This document shows positions 22,143-31,845 of a stretch of 41,109 nt of DNA, one piece after another. The stretch lies in assembly GCF_023242475.1 (NCBI RefSeq), contig NZ_JALJFG010000046.1, forward strand, positions 1 through 41,109. Reading direction: 5' to 3'. The stretch's first letter is position 1. Every line of letters begins with the position of its first letter. The notes beneath the pieces were generated by a model. It did no database searches, was not told where the DNA came from, and worked only from the letters and a program-made list of their open reading frames with translations. The stretch comes from Pseudomonas sp. MWU15-20650. GTDB taxonomy: Bacteria; Pseudomonadota; Gammaproteobacteria; Pseudomonadales; Pseudomonadaceae. Both the position numbers and the translations under genes were made by a program.

Positions 22143-23167
22143 TACTTGGACTCCCGAGCAGCGGACAACGGTACGGCACGCACTTGATCACCCACCACCA
22201 GCTGCAGGCGCTTGGCGGTCTGCGGATCGACCACCAGGGTACCTGCCGCCAGCCGGGCCGGAGCAGCAGTGATACGGCACTCATCGCGCTTGCGGTTATG
22301 GATCAGGAACGGCGTGGCGTCGTCCCCCGGCGTGCCGATGGCCAACACCAGCGACTGGCTGTCGCGCACCGCACGGATTTTGCTGGTCTCACACTCCACC
22401 GCTGGGCCCGCATCGAAGATATCGACATAGCCCTGATAGCTGAACCCTTCGCTCTTGAGCATGCTCAGGGCCGGCTCGGTGTCCGGATGGACCTTGCCGA
22501 TCACGTTGCGCGCATCCTCGGACAGGAAGCAGCTGTACAGCGGAAACTTCGGCATCAGCTCGGCGATAAACGCCTTGTTGCCCACACCGGTAAGGTAGTC
22601 GGCCTGGCTGAACTCCATTTTGAAGAAGTGTCGACCCAGGCTTTCCCAGAACGGCGAACGCCCGGCGTCGTTGGATACGCCGCGCATCTCGGCAATGATC
22701 TTGTTGCCGAACAATTGCGGGAACTCCGCGATAAACAACATGCGCGCCTTGGCCAACATGCGGCCGTTAAGACCGTTGCGATAATCGGCATGCAAAAACA
22801 ACGAGCACAATTCGGAATTGCCGGTGAGGTCGTTGGCCAGAAACAGCGTCGGAATCTCGCGGTAGATATTCAGCTCCTGAGAGGCGCTGACGGTCAGCCC
22901 GACCCGGAAGTTGTACCAGGGCTCACGCAGGCCCACGGCACCGGCAATGGCAGAAATGCCGACCACGCGGCCTTCGTCGTTTTCCAGCACAAACAGGTAG
23001 TCGGCATCGCCGCGCCCGGCTTCGCCGCGAAAGGTTTTTTCCGCCCAGCCAACCCGGTGGGTCAGGCGCTCTTCGTTGGCCGGCAAGGTGGTCAGGCCGG
23101 TGCCGGTGCTGCGCGCCAGATCAATCAGGGCCGGTAAATCGCTGCTGCGTACGGGACGAACGATCAT
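22142..23167 (-). CDS. astA: Arginine N-succinyltransferase, beta subunit
   Basis: A 341-residue AstA-type acyltransferase (AruG), transferring succinyl from succinyl-CoA to arginine or ornithine. It opens MIVRPVRSSDLPALIDLARSTGTGLTTLPANEERL and contains FVLENDEGRVVGISAIAGAVGLREPWYNFRVG and the EMRGVSNDAGRSPFWESLGRHFF segment shared with its partner. In Pseudomonas two paralogous subunits, AruF and AruG, form the heteromeric enzyme, whereas E. coli has one. It lies 51 bp after aruF and overlaps astD by its stop codon. Confidence 0.96.
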   Translation of the reverse strand: MIVRPVRSSDLPALIDLARSTGTGLTTLPANEERLTHRVGWAEKTFRGEAGRGDADYLFVLENDEGRVVGISAIAGAVGLREPWYNFRVGLTVSASQELNIYREIPTLFLANDLTGNSELCSLFLHADYRNGLNGRMLAKARMLFIAEFPQLFGNKIIAEMRGVSNDAGRSPFWESLGRHFFKMEFSQADYLTGVGNKAFIAELMPKFPLYSCFLSEDARNVIGKVHPDTEPALSMLKSEGFSYQGYVDIFDAGPAVECETSKIRAVRDSQSLVLAIGTPGDDATPFLIHNRKRDECRITAAPARLAAGTLVVDPQTAKRLQLVVGDQVRAVPLSAARESK

Positions 23168-23218
23168 GCTATCTCCTCGAACGGGCCGCTGTTGTCAGCC
23201 ACCCGCGAAACTCTGTTT

Positions 23219-24238
23219 TTATACCGCGACCAAACGCACGCTCGCGCCTTCGCCAACGCCCAGGGCTTCGGCGGCCGCCAGGTCCAGGGTTACTGGCTTG
23301 CCTGGCGCATAGTCCAGCTCCAGCATCACCGCGCGGTAATCCTGCAACTGCGCGTTACTCACCAGGTACTGGCGACCGACGCCCTTGACCATCTCGCCGA
23401 TCTTCACCGGTACCACGCGGCTCTGGGCGATCGAGCGAATACCCGAAACCCGTGCGTGCAGCGTCGGGCCACCGTCGAAGATGTCGATGTAGTGGTCGGT
23501 CTCGAAACCTTCGCGCATCAGGATGTCGAAGGTGATCTGCGCACGCGGGTGCACCTGGCCCATGGCTTCCTGGGCCTCGTCCGGCAACAGCGGCACGTAG
23601 ATCGGGTAATGCGGCATCAACTCGGCGAGGAAGGTGCGGCTTTTCAGCCCGCACAGGCGCTCGGCGGCGGCATAGTTGAGATCGAAGAAGTTGCGACCGA
23701 TGGCGTCCCAGAACGGCGAATCACCGTTTTCGTCGCTGTAGCCGACAATCTCGGTTACCACCGAATCGGCAAAGCGCTCGGGGTGGCTGGCAACGAACAG
23801 CAGGCGGCCACGGGAGTTGAGTTCCGACCAGGGCGATCCGACCAATTCCGGCACCACGTAGAAACTGGTGAGCAGGCTGTTACCGGTCAGGTCATGGCAC
23901 TGGGAAAGCACGTGGATCTTGTTATGGATCTTCAGCTCTCGGGAGGCGTGCACGAAGGTTTCGTTACGGAAACTGTAGAACGGTTCGGAGTAGCCGGCTG
24001 AAGCAACGATGGCCGAGCAACCGGCGAGCTTGCCGGTATCGGTGTCTTCGAGCACGAAGAAATAGCTTTCTTCACCGTTGAAACTCACCTCGGCCGCGAA
24101 GGAGGCTTCGCTGGCGGCGATCTTGTCGCTCAGGCGTTCCACATCATCCGGCAAGGAGGTGACACCAATCGGGCTGTCCGCAGCCAGACGCTGTACCTCG
24201 CCCAGATCAGCCATTTGCGCGGGGCGCATCACCAGCAT
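23219..24238 (-). CDS. aruF: Arginine/ornithine succinyltransferase, alpha subunit
   Basis: A 339-residue paralogue of the next gene (MLVMRPAQMADLGEVQRLAADSPIGVTSLPDDVERLSDKI...). The shared landmarks are FVLEDTDTGKLAGCSAIVASAGYSEPFYSFRNE and EIVGYSDENGDSPFWDAIGRNFFDL. With AruG it forms the committed enzyme of arginine/ornithine succinylation. A REPIN lies in the 192-bp gap separating it from aruC, so aruC and the rest of the operon may be expressed unequally. The start at 24238 has AGGAGT upstream. Confidence 0.96.
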   Translation of the reverse strand: MLVMRPAQMADLGEVQRLAADSPIGVTSLPDDVERLSDKIAASEASFAAEVSFNGEESYFFVLEDTDTGKLAGCSAIVASAGYSEPFYSFRNETFVHASRELKIHNKIHVLSQCHDLTGNSLLTSFYVVPELVGSPWSELNSRGRLLFVASHPERFADSVVTEIVGYSDENGDSPFWDAIGRNFFDLNYAAAERLCGLKSRTFLAELMPHYPIYVPLLPDEAQEAMGQVHPRAQITFDILMREGFETDHYIDIFDGGPTLHARVSGIRSIAQSRVVPVKIGEMVKGVGRQYLVSNAQLQDYRAVMLELDYAPGKPVTLDLAAAEALGVGEGASVRLVAV

Positions 24239-24309
24239 GGTGTCACTCCTTAACTCGAAAAACTCATAAAGGGAAAAATGCCGGACAGGTCAGGAACAAC
24301 ACTGCTCCT

Positions 24310-24403
24310 AATGTGGGAGGGGGCTTGCTCCCGATGGCGGTGTACCAGTCACCAAATGTATCAACTGACAGACTGCTATCGGGGGCAAGCCCCCTCCCAC
24401 ATT
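24310..24403. repeat. REPIN between aruC and aruF
   Basis: Inverted REP pair AATGTGGGAGGGGGCTTGCT ... and its complement ending CTCCCACATT, with about 35 bp between the arms. It is the second REPIN in the same operon and lies inside the aruC-aruF intergenic gap. Confidence 0.93.
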
Positions 24404-24430
24404 GGATCCGGTCCGGCAGATAGATTTGTA

Positions 24431-25651
24431 TCAGGCTTGCGTCAGCGTCTTCACAGCACGCTCAAAACGGTCCAGGCCTTCCTGGATGTCCGCCTCTTCC
24501 ACCACCAGGCTCGGGGCGAAACGCACCACGTCGGGGCCGGCTTGCAGGATCATCAGGTTTTCTTTCTCGGCCGCGTTGAATACGTCCTTGGCCTTGCCTT
24601 TGAAGGCGTCGCTCAGTACGCAACCGAGCAGCAGGCCCATGCCGCGCACTTCGGTGAAAATGCCGTACTGCTTGCCGATCTGCTCCAGGCGCACCTTGAA
24701 CAGGTCGTGCTTGGCGTTGACGCCCGCCAGTACCTCTGGCGTGTTGATCACGTCGATGACCGCCTCGGCCACCGCGCACGCCAGCGGGTTGCCGCCGTAG
24801 GTGGTGCCGTGGGTGCCGACCACCAAGTGCTTGGCCAGGTCTTCACGGGTGAGCATCGCGGCAATCGGGAAACCACCGCCCAGGCTCTTGGCGCTGGTGA
24901 GGATATCCGGCACAACGCCGTAGTGCTGGTAAGCGAACAGGTGCCCGCTGCGGCCCATGCCGGTTTGCACTTCGTCGAACACCAGCAGTGCATTGTTGGC
25001 GTCGCACAGTTCGCGGGCGACTTGCAGGTAAGCGAGTTCGGCCGGCAGCACGCCACCTTCGCCCTGGATCGGCTCCAGCACCACGGCGCAGGTCTTGTCG
25101 GACACGGCGGCTTTCAGTGCGGCCAGGTCGTTATAAGGCACATGGGTGATACCGGTGATTTTAGGCCCGAAACCGTCGGAGTACTTCGACTGGCCACCGA
25201 CGTTAACGGTAAACAGGGTACGGCCGTGGAAGCTGTTCAGCGCGGCGATGATCTCGTACTTCTCGCTGCCGAAACGGTCGAACGCGACGCGACGGGCCAG
25301 CTTGAAGGCGGCCTCGTTGGCCTCGGCGCCGGAGTTGCAGAAGAACACACGCTCGGCAAAGGTGGCGTCGATCAGTTTATGGGCCAGGCGCAGGGCCGGC
25401 TCATTGGTGAAGACGTTGGAGACATGCCACAGCTTGTTGGCCTGTTCGGTCAGCGCGCCGACCAGCGCTGGATGGGCGTGGCCCAATACGTTAACCGCGA
25501 TGCCGCCGGCAAAGTCGATCAGCTCTCGACCCGCCTGGTCCCATACGCGCGAACCTGCGCCACGCACGGGGATAAATGCGGCAGGTGCATAGTTGGGAAC
25601 CATCACCTGGTCGAAATCGGCACGTTGCACCGGGGCTTGCTCAACGGACAT
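24431..25651 (-). CDS. aruC: Succinylornithine/acetylornithine aminotransferase
   Basis: A 406-residue class III aminotransferase (AruC, AstC/ArgD family). It converts N-succinylornithine plus 2-oxoglutarate to the semialdehyde and glutamate, and in Pseudomonas also serves acetylornithine in biosynthesis. PLP-site residues are visible: NSGAEANEAA, FHGRTLFTVNVGGQ, FDEVQTGMGRSG (Asp226) and the Schiff-base Lys255 in TSAKSLGGGFP. It is the first gene of the ast/aru operon. ArgR-type sites lie 80-145 bp upstream, consistent with arginine induction through ArgR. Confidence 0.95.
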   Translation of the reverse strand: MSVEQAPVQRADFDQVMVPNYAPAAFIPVRGAGSRVWDQAGRELIDFAGGIAVNVLGHAHPALVGALTEQANKLWHVSNVFTNEPALRLAHKLIDATFAERVFFCNSGAEANEAAFKLARRVAFDRFGSEKYEIIAALNSFHGRTLFTVNVGGQSKYSDGFGPKITGITHVPYNDLAALKAAVSDKTCAVVLEPIQGEGGVLPAELAYLQVARELCDANNALLVFDEVQTGMGRSGHLFAYQHYGVVPDILTSAKSLGGGFPIAAMLTREDLAKHLVVGTHGTTYGGNPLACAVAEAVIDVINTPEVLAGVNAKHDLFKVRLEQIGKQYGIFTEVRGMGLLLGCVLSDAFKGKAKDVFNAAEKENLMILQAGPDVVRFAPSLVVEEADIQEGLDRFERAVKTLTQA

Positions 25652-25729
25652 CGGAGTCTCCTGAAGAGGAACGCCTGCCTGAAACTGGCGGGCGATGCAG
25701 AGATTGTAAGGACAGTTTTCAGTGCAGCC

Positions 25730-25745
25730 TTGTCGCCAAGCGACA
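25730..25745 (-). promoter_or_regulatory. ArgR half-site upstream of aruC (proximal)
   Basis: On the minus strand TGTCGC-TTGGCGAC-AA matches the Pseudomonas ArgR half-site consensus TGTCGC-N8-AA. It is also part of a dyad (TTGTCGC..GCGACAA). It lies about 80 bp upstream of the aruC ATG. Confidence 0.75.
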
Positions 25746-25780
25746 ACTTCTTATAGCGCCAACCCGCGATTTTCGTGGGT

Positions 25781-25796
25781 TTACGCCAATGCGACA
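25781..25796 (-). promoter_or_regulatory. ArgR half-site upstream of aruC (distal)
   Basis: On the minus strand TGTCGC-ATTGGCGT-AA matches the same consensus. With the proximal site and a weaker TGGCGC copy near 25758, it suggests an ArgR operator region activating the aru operon. Confidence 0.75.
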
Positions 25797-25948
25797 AATA
25801 GCGTCGCAATGGCGCAGTTTAAACGCTGCGCCGCTTTCGCGTCAGGGTCATCAGGTGAAAGGAATGCGCCCCCCCTAATTATCTAAAGTCGCCTACCCGC
25901 GGCCGGCTGGTTTACTTCGAACCTTCATAACGTACCCGGACCCGCTCC

Positions 25949-28900
25949 ATGACAAACATCGACCTCTCCGACACTCGCCTGCCCGACACCCACTATCAAC
26001 TGCTGACCAACGCCCTGCCCTCCTGGCTGGGTAATGCCAGCGGCGACAAACGTCAAGCGCTGGCCAGGACCTCGCCGCAACCGCTGCTGCTGGGCAGCGC
26101 CGAGCAGCGGGCCGCACTCAAGCGCCTGACGGGCGCCCACTGGAATGCGCAAAATACGGTAGACCAGGCATTACAAAGCCTGCAGGACGTCAAGGCGTTC
26201 GCCACGCCTCTGCTTGAACAGGCCCTGAAAGCCAACTTCGGCCTGGAGCTGGATGTCGAGGCCACCTATGTGCGCCTGTACATCCCCCTCAACATCCCGT
26301 GGTTCCCGACACGTTCGGGCGCCACACGAACCTGGACGGTCTCGCTGCTTGACGCCGCCTTGCATAACTTCGAACACAAAGAAACGCTGGCCGACGCCTA
26401 CGAGCCAACTTCGACCTTTATCACTCGCCCCTCGCCCAACGGGCAATTTGACACCTTGCCGCAAATCAAGCGTGTACTGTCAATCCCGGCGTTCACCGGT
26501 CTGTGCCGAGACTTGGATATCGGAGCCCGCTACGCCCGTTACCTCAACGATCAACTGGGAATGTCCAACCCGGTTGCCGCCGCGGTCTTACGCCTGAAGG
26601 TCGAGGCCAGCCATAAGGCCGCACTGCGCACAGCGCTGCAGTTGGCACGCATCCAGGGAGATATCAACGATGATTTCGCGGCCTTGATCGAAGGGCTGAT
26701 CGAAGGTACCCCCCACCTCAGGCTCGATGGCCAACCTTTGCGCTGTCAGGATTTGAACCTGATGGACGTTCCGCTCACAGGCATCCACTTGTTTGCCCCA
26801 AACCTGGAAACCCCTCGGTCAGCCCAACGCCTGGTGGCGTACGTTCCAGATGATCCACAGCATCCACTTAAGGAATATGCCTCGCCGCTGGCCTTCAAGC
26901 AGGAACTGGTACGCCAACTGCGGGATCCCGACTACCAGACCTTCTTCAGCCGCTTTGTGCCCCACGTCCATCGCGGGGCGTTTTTTTCCGGCCTGGACCA
27001 GCGCCTGGCACGCATCACCTGGCATCCACCGGTCAAAGGCAGCAGCGAGGCTCCCTGGCGCAGGACACCTACGGATGACCCCAAATTGCAGTTTGATGCG
27101 CGGCCGATCTTGGGCGATCCCTGGTTACATCAGTACCAGAGCAAACTCGACAAAATTCTCAACGATGCCCGTACCCTTGCCGTCTCCACCGCCAGTGTCG
27201 ATCGCGAGGCGCGCTGGCGGCTTTGGGACTCCTTCGTCAATGTTGCTTCCTCGATCCTCAATGCGGCATTGATGGTGGTGGCCCCGTTTGTCCCGGGGCT
27301 GGGCGAGCTGATGCTTGGCTACATGGCCTATCAACTGCTCGATGACGTATTCGAAGGGATTGTCGATTGGGCCGAAGGCCAGGGCAAGGAAGCCTTCGGT
27401 CATCTTATGAGCGTGCTGGAATCCCTGGTGCAATTGGGTGCATTTGCCGCGGGCAGCCAGATTGGCGCGCCGGAGTTACGCAAGGTACTGCCCAAGGAAG
27501 TTCTCGCCTATGTGGACAGATTCAACCCCGTCAGCCTGGCCAATGGTGCCAAGCGTTACTGGAAACCGGATCTGACGCCGTACGAATACCCATCATCGCT
27601 GCACCCGCGTATCGGTATAAACGAACTGGGCCTGCACGAGCTACGCACGGAAAAAGTCCTGCCGCTGGAAGACAAGCTGTACGCCGTGGAAAAAGCCCAA
27701 GACAGCGAGCTTTATTACATCAAGCACCCGACCCGTCCTGACGCCTATCGTCCGATTATGCGGCACAACGGCGCCGGCGCGTGGCACACCGAACTCGAAC
27801 ACCCCTTGCAATGGGACAAACACACCTTGTTGCGCAGGCTGGGCCACAGCGTGAAGGATTTGAGCGAGGCGGACCGGGAACTGGCCCTGCAGATCAGCGG
27901 CGTGAATGAAGATGTCGTGCGCAAAATGCACGTCACCAGTGAACGTCCGGCAGCGCTGCTGGACGACACCTTGAGTCGTCTGCGCATCGACCGCAGCATC
28001 CAGCGGCTGATCGATCAGCTACGCAGCGACGACCCGGCGGTGTACCACCTGATTGACCCACAAGACACCTTGCAAGTGTTGACCACCCACGGCTCGTGGC
28101 CGCCCACCAAAGCCTTGCGCATCGTCAACGACAAGGGGCAAACAGCCTGGGAGTTCGGTGATGAGCGCATGCCAGTGATTCAGGTATTTGAGGCCCAACT
28201 GGAGAACGGCGACTTGCTGAAAACCGTCCTGCGTGGGATGAGCACCGAAGAAATCCGTGCGCAGTTCGGTGAGCGCGCCAGCGATCCCGAACTCAGCCTG
28301 GATCGCCGCGCCCAGCTGCTACGTCATAAGCTGGCGGACATTGCCGATAGCCAGCGCAGCGCGTTGTTCGACTCGCGTTATGGGACGTTGCAAGCCACCA
28401 CCGAACCGCTTACCCAGCAATTGCTCACCACCACGCCTGAACTGCCTATAAGCGTTGCGAAAACACTTGTGAGCGAGGCCAGCGGTGCAGAACTTGAAGC
28501 ACTGCATGAACGAAACACGCCCCCGCGCCTGGCCGAACTGGCACGCACCGCGTTGAATGAAGTACGGATCAACCGTGCCTATGAGGGTCAGCACCTGAAT
28601 GCGCCGCCCTCCCTGGACACTGATCGCCTGGCACTGAACTCCCTGCGCACACTGCCAGGCTGGTCTGGCGAGGTACAGCTAGAGGCTCGTCACCACTCGC
28701 TGACCGGGCCGACTTGGCTGCGGATCGGTCCAGATGACGCCCCGATCCAACGCACGTTGGTGCGTACTGAAGCCGGCCGCTACCAGCCCCACAATGAACA
28801 GGGAGCCCTCTCCAGCGAGACCGACCTGTACTCAGCCGTTTTAAGTGCCCTACCCGATAAGCAGCGTGACCAGCTCGGCCTTGGCATCCACGACGGCGCA

Positions 28901-31837
28901 CAACTCAAGCAGCGCCTGCGGCAAGCGCCGCTGCCACGCAGTGAACTGCGCACACTACTCACCCCTGAAAGCAAGCCGGAAAGTGTCACTGAAACCCTGC
29001 GCCTGTTGGGCAGCGACAACGGCTATCGTGCCCAGGCGCCCGCGCCGTTAAGACCGGTGAACTTGCTTCAACGCGCGCACGACCTGTACCCCAGACTTCG
29101 CGAACGCCAATTGACTACCCTGGTGAACCACTTGCACTCACAGCCTGGCGGTGCACTCGCGGGCCTGGAGGCGCTGCGCATCGAATACAACCGACTGGAA
29201 CATGACCTGAATGCCTGGCAACGCGACATTCCGCTTCGCACCCCCGGAAACGGCGCCCTACTCAGCGCACACCAGCGTCTGTACGAGCAACGCAATCGCA
29301 AACTCATTGCCCGCGAACTCAAACGCTGCTGGCGCAGGGAGTTGACCGTCGACGATTACTTTGAAGACCCGACGCGCGACGGCTACCGACTGAACTTGCA
29401 CTACCATATTCGTGGCGAACTGCCGCGACTGTCTGCCAACTTCGATCACGTATCAATGCTGACGCTGTCAGGCAGCAACCACACGCAAGGAGCCGCCGCA
29501 TTCCTGGGCTACTTTCCCCGACTGCGTCACTTGGCCGTTGACAGTATTCCCTTAGGCAACCTGCCCCCAGCTGTACTTCAGATGCGCAGCTTGAACGTAT
29601 TGAGCCTGAGCGACTGCGCAATTACCCTGACGCCGCACAGCCAAACCCAGCTCGCCTCGATGACCCAATTGCAAACCCTGGACCTGCATAAAAACCCTTT
29701 GGGTCGGGTGCCCAGTGTGGAAGCGATGACCGAGCTGAACACACTGGACCTGTCCGAAACCGGCATCGATCGCCTCCCTCCTGGCTTGCTCACCCGCAAC
29801 GACCTTAGCGCGGCCTTTCTCAGCGGCAACCAGATCAGGGAATTACCGCAGGCACTGTTCGACCTACCGTCGCACGCCAGCGTTGCCTTCGACCTGTCTG
29901 ACAACCCACTGACATCGGTCACCCTTGAGCGCGTTAAAGCCTATTACCAGCAGCACGGCACCTACTGGGAGGTCAATGCTCCGGCAGTGGATGTGCGCGA
30001 CGCAAAAATGCTGTATCCCTCACTGGACACCCACCAGATCAACCAGTTTATCTACAGCCTCCCAGGCGACCTGGAAGCGGGTAAGCGCGAGCTGGCAAGG
30101 TTGGCCGGTGAGCTGGACACGCTGCAGTCCGAGCTCAACCACTGGGCACAACAACCGCAGCTGCCGCCACCGGAAGCCACCCGGCGGAGCGAGCTCAACG
30201 CCTTGCTTGAGCGGAGCTGGCGCAGGGAAACACCCCAGGACACTCAATTCGTCCATACGCTGGAAATCCCTGCAACGCTCGCGGGCGAGCTGCCCACACT
30301 GAGCGCGCGCTTCAAACATGTGGGCTCACTGACCATCAAAGGCAATGGTAGCCCGATGGCGTCAACCGCCTTTATCGACAGCTTCCCGGCCCTGAGTATC
30401 CTGGACATCAAAAACGTGGCGCTCGGCGACATCCCTGCTCCAGTGTTCAACCAGCAGGCACTCTCCATCCTGGGGCTGTCGCGCTGTTCAATAGAACTTA
30501 GCCCCACCAGCGTAGCGGGGTTGCAAGGCATGACCCGCCTCGAATACTTGAACCTGGACCACAACCCGCTGGCCCGCACTCCGGATTTCAGTCACCTGCC
30601 CAATCTGAGCACAATCTCGCTGAAAGACACCGGATTGACGCAGGTACCCCCTAGCCTACTGGGCGACCCGCCACGCCAGTCGGTCAACTTGAGCAAAAAT
30701 GCCATCGAGCAACTGCCCGAGGCTCTTTTTTCCATGCCGGCCTCAACCACCAGTGGCCTGGACCTTTCCGCAAACCCCTTGACACCCCAAACCCTGGAGT
30801 CGATCAAACGCTACTGCCAGCGCACCGGGGAGAGTTTCGCCGCCCAGGCATCCGAATCACAACGCATGCGCACGCAGCGGCTATACCCCTCGTTTCTGGA
30901 TAACGAGGCAGACCGTTTCATCTTCCGCCTGCCCGGCGACATGGCGGCAATCGAACCTACGTTGGCGCGCCTGGAAGCTGAATACGAGCGACTGAACAAC
31001 GACCTGCAGGTGTGGGTGCAGGCTGTACCGGATCGGCACCCCATCCTGGATGTGCCTATTGACGAACAAACCCGCGCCCAGGACCAACTGAGGCGGCGCA
31101 ACCTCAAGACACTGCTGGAGCAGGCGTGGCGACGAGAAGCCCCCGAGGATGAAGAAAGCCTGGACGATGAGTTGACCCACCAGGTCTTACTCGACACACC
31201 AGTGCTAGGCGACTTGCCGGAATTGAACGCCAACTTCGACCACGTGACCTCGTTCCAACTGGACGGCAACGGCACCACGACTGGTGTCGACGGTACGTTG
31301 CGCAGCTTCAGCCATTTGCAAACCCTCAAACTGAGCAAGTGCTCCCTGGGCACCCTGCCTGAGGCGATCCAGCACATGCCCAAACTGTCCACATTGGATA
31401 TAACGGAATGCGCAATCCGGCTGACACCCGAAACCCGAGGCGTGCTGACGGGGTTGACCGAACTTGAGTTTGTTAATTTGAGCAACAACCCCCTGGGTCA
31501 CGCCCCTGACGTCGGCTCGCTGAACCAACTGGTTGCGCTGTACCTGAGCAACGCGGCACTGAGCGAAGTTCCGCAGGGCGTATTTGGCCTGGATCAACTG
31601 CAAACGCTGGACCTAAGCAATAACGCGATCCGGGAGATACCGGCGGACCTGCTGGAGACGTCAGCCGCCTTCAATGGCGACAGCGACTTGAGCGGCAACC
31701 CACTGTCGGCGCAAAGCCTGGAGCGCTTGCGTCAGTACTACCAACGCACGGGCGTCGACTTCCAGGTTGCGGCCGCCACCGTGGACTCCCAAGGTGGGCC
31801 GCTGGTGGTGGCTCTGCCTGCACCAGAAGAGGACTAA
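25949..31837 (+). CDS. Giant LRR toxin-like protein (dermonecrotic-toxin-domain family)
   Basis: A 1962-residue protein without a signal peptide. The N-terminal 1000 residues resemble the large Pseudomonas proteins labelled dermonecrotic toxin domain (DUF6543-like), including a hydrophobic stretch at about 431-474 that could insert into membranes. After residue 1046 it consists of three tandem modules starting near 1046, 1355 and 1645. Each has a helical block (LYP..., ARL..E...L...L..W, LLE..WRRE) followed by leucine-rich repeats (GELP.L.A.F.HV..L.L.GN ... NPL...P ... LS.N.I..LP). Relatives usually end in a NEL E3 ubiquitin ligase domain. Here the protein stops after the third LRR block with VVALPAPEED, and no NEL cysteine motif is seen. 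It lies between aruC and argR, ending 8 bp from the argR stop. Probable host- or competitor-directed effector; mechanism unknown. Confidence 0.85.
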   Translation: MTNIDLSDTRLPDTHYQLLTNALPSWLGNASGDKRQALARTSPQPLLLGSAEQRAALKRLTGAHWNAQNTVDQALQSLQDVKAFATPLLEQALKANFGLELDVEATYVRLYIPLNIPWFPTRSGATRTWTVSLLDAALHNFEHKETLADAYEPTSTFITRPSPNGQFDTLPQIKRVLSIPAFTGLCRDLDIGARYARYLNDQLGMSNPVAAAVLRLKVEASHKAALRTALQLARIQGDINDDFAALIEGLIEGTPHLRLDGQPLRCQDLNLMDVPLTGIHLFAPNLETPRSAQRLVAYVPDDPQHPLKEYASPLAFKQELVRQLRDPDYQTFFSRFVPHVHRGAFFSGLDQRLARITWHPPVKGSSEAPWRRTPTDDPKLQFDARPILGDPWLHQYQSKLDKILNDARTLAVSTASVDREARWRLWDSFVNVASSILNAALMVVAPFVPGLGELMLGYMAYQLLDDVFEGIVDWAEGQGKEAFGHLMSVLESLVQLGAFAAGSQIGAPELRKVLPKEVLAYVDRFNPVSLANGAKRYWKPDLTPYEYPSSLHPRIGINELGLHELRTEKVLPLEDKLYAVEKAQDSELYYIKHPTRPDAYRPIMRHNGAGAWHTELEHPLQWDKHTLLRRLGHSVKDLSEADRELALQISGVNEDVVRKMHVTSERPAALLDDTLSRLRIDRSIQRLIDQLRSDDPAVYHLIDPQDTLQVLTTHGSWPPTKALRIVNDKGQTAWEFGDERMPVIQVFEAQLENGDLLKTVLRGMSTEEIRAQFGERASDPELSLDRRAQLLRHKLADIADSQRSALFDSRYGTLQATTEPLTQQLLTTTPELPISVAKTLVSEASGAELEALHERNTPPRLAELARTALNEVRINRAYEGQHLNAPPSLDTDRLALNSLRTLPGWSGEVQLEARHHSLTGPTWLRIGPDDAPIQRTLVRTEAGRYQPHNEQGALSSETDLYSAVLSALPDKQRDQLGLGIHDGAQLKQRLRQAPLPRSELRTLLTPESKPESVTETLRLLGSDNGYRAQAPAPLRPVNLLQRAHDLYPRLRERQLTTLVNHLHSQPGGALAGLEALRIEYNRLEHDLNAWQRDIPLRTPGNGALLSAHQRLYEQRNRKLIARELKRCWRRELTVDDYFEDPTRDGYRLNLHYHIRGELPRLSANFDHVSMLTLSGSNHTQGAAAFLGYFPRLRHLAVDSIPLGNLPPAVLQMRSLNVLSLSDCAITLTPHSQTQLASMTQLQTLDLHKNPLGRVPSVEAMTELNTLDLSETGIDRLPPGLLTRNDLSAAFLSGNQIRELPQALFDLPSHASVAFDLSDNPLTSVTLERVKAYYQQHGTYWEVNAPAVDVRDAKMLYPSLDTHQINQFIYSLPGDLEAGKRELARLAGELDTLQSELNHWAQQPQLPPPEATRRSELNALLERSWRRETPQDTQFVHTLEIPATLAGELPTLSARFKHVGSLTIKGNGSPMASTAFIDSFPALSILDIKNVALGDIPAPVFNQQALSILGLSRCSIELSPTSVAGLQGMTRLEYLNLDHNPLARTPDFSHLPNLSTISLKDTGLTQVPPSLLGDPPRQSVNLSKNAIEQLPEALFSMPASTTSGLDLSANPLTPQTLESIKRYCQRTGESFAAQASESQRMRTQRLYPSFLDNEADRFIFRLPGDMAAIEPTLARLEAEYERLNNDLQVWVQAVPDRHPILDVPIDEQTRAQDQLRRRNLKTLLEQAWRREAPEDEESLDDELTHQVLLDTPVLGDLPELNANFDHVTSFQLDGNGTTTGVDGTLRSFSHLQTLKLSKCSLGTLPEAIQHMPKLSTLDITECAIRLTPETRGVLTGLTELEFVNLSNNPLGHAPDVGSLNQLVALYLSNAALSEVPQGVFGLDQLQTLDLSNNAIREIPADLLETSAAFNGDSDLSGNPLSAQSLERLRQYYQRTGVDFQVAAATVDSQGGPLVVALPAPEED

Positions 31838-31845
31838 CGGTTTAA

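Noticed and set aside
30811..31488. Minus-strand open frame of 225 codons inside the LRR gene
   Set aside because: Ser/Arg-rich antisense translation of the LRR repeats, without start signals.
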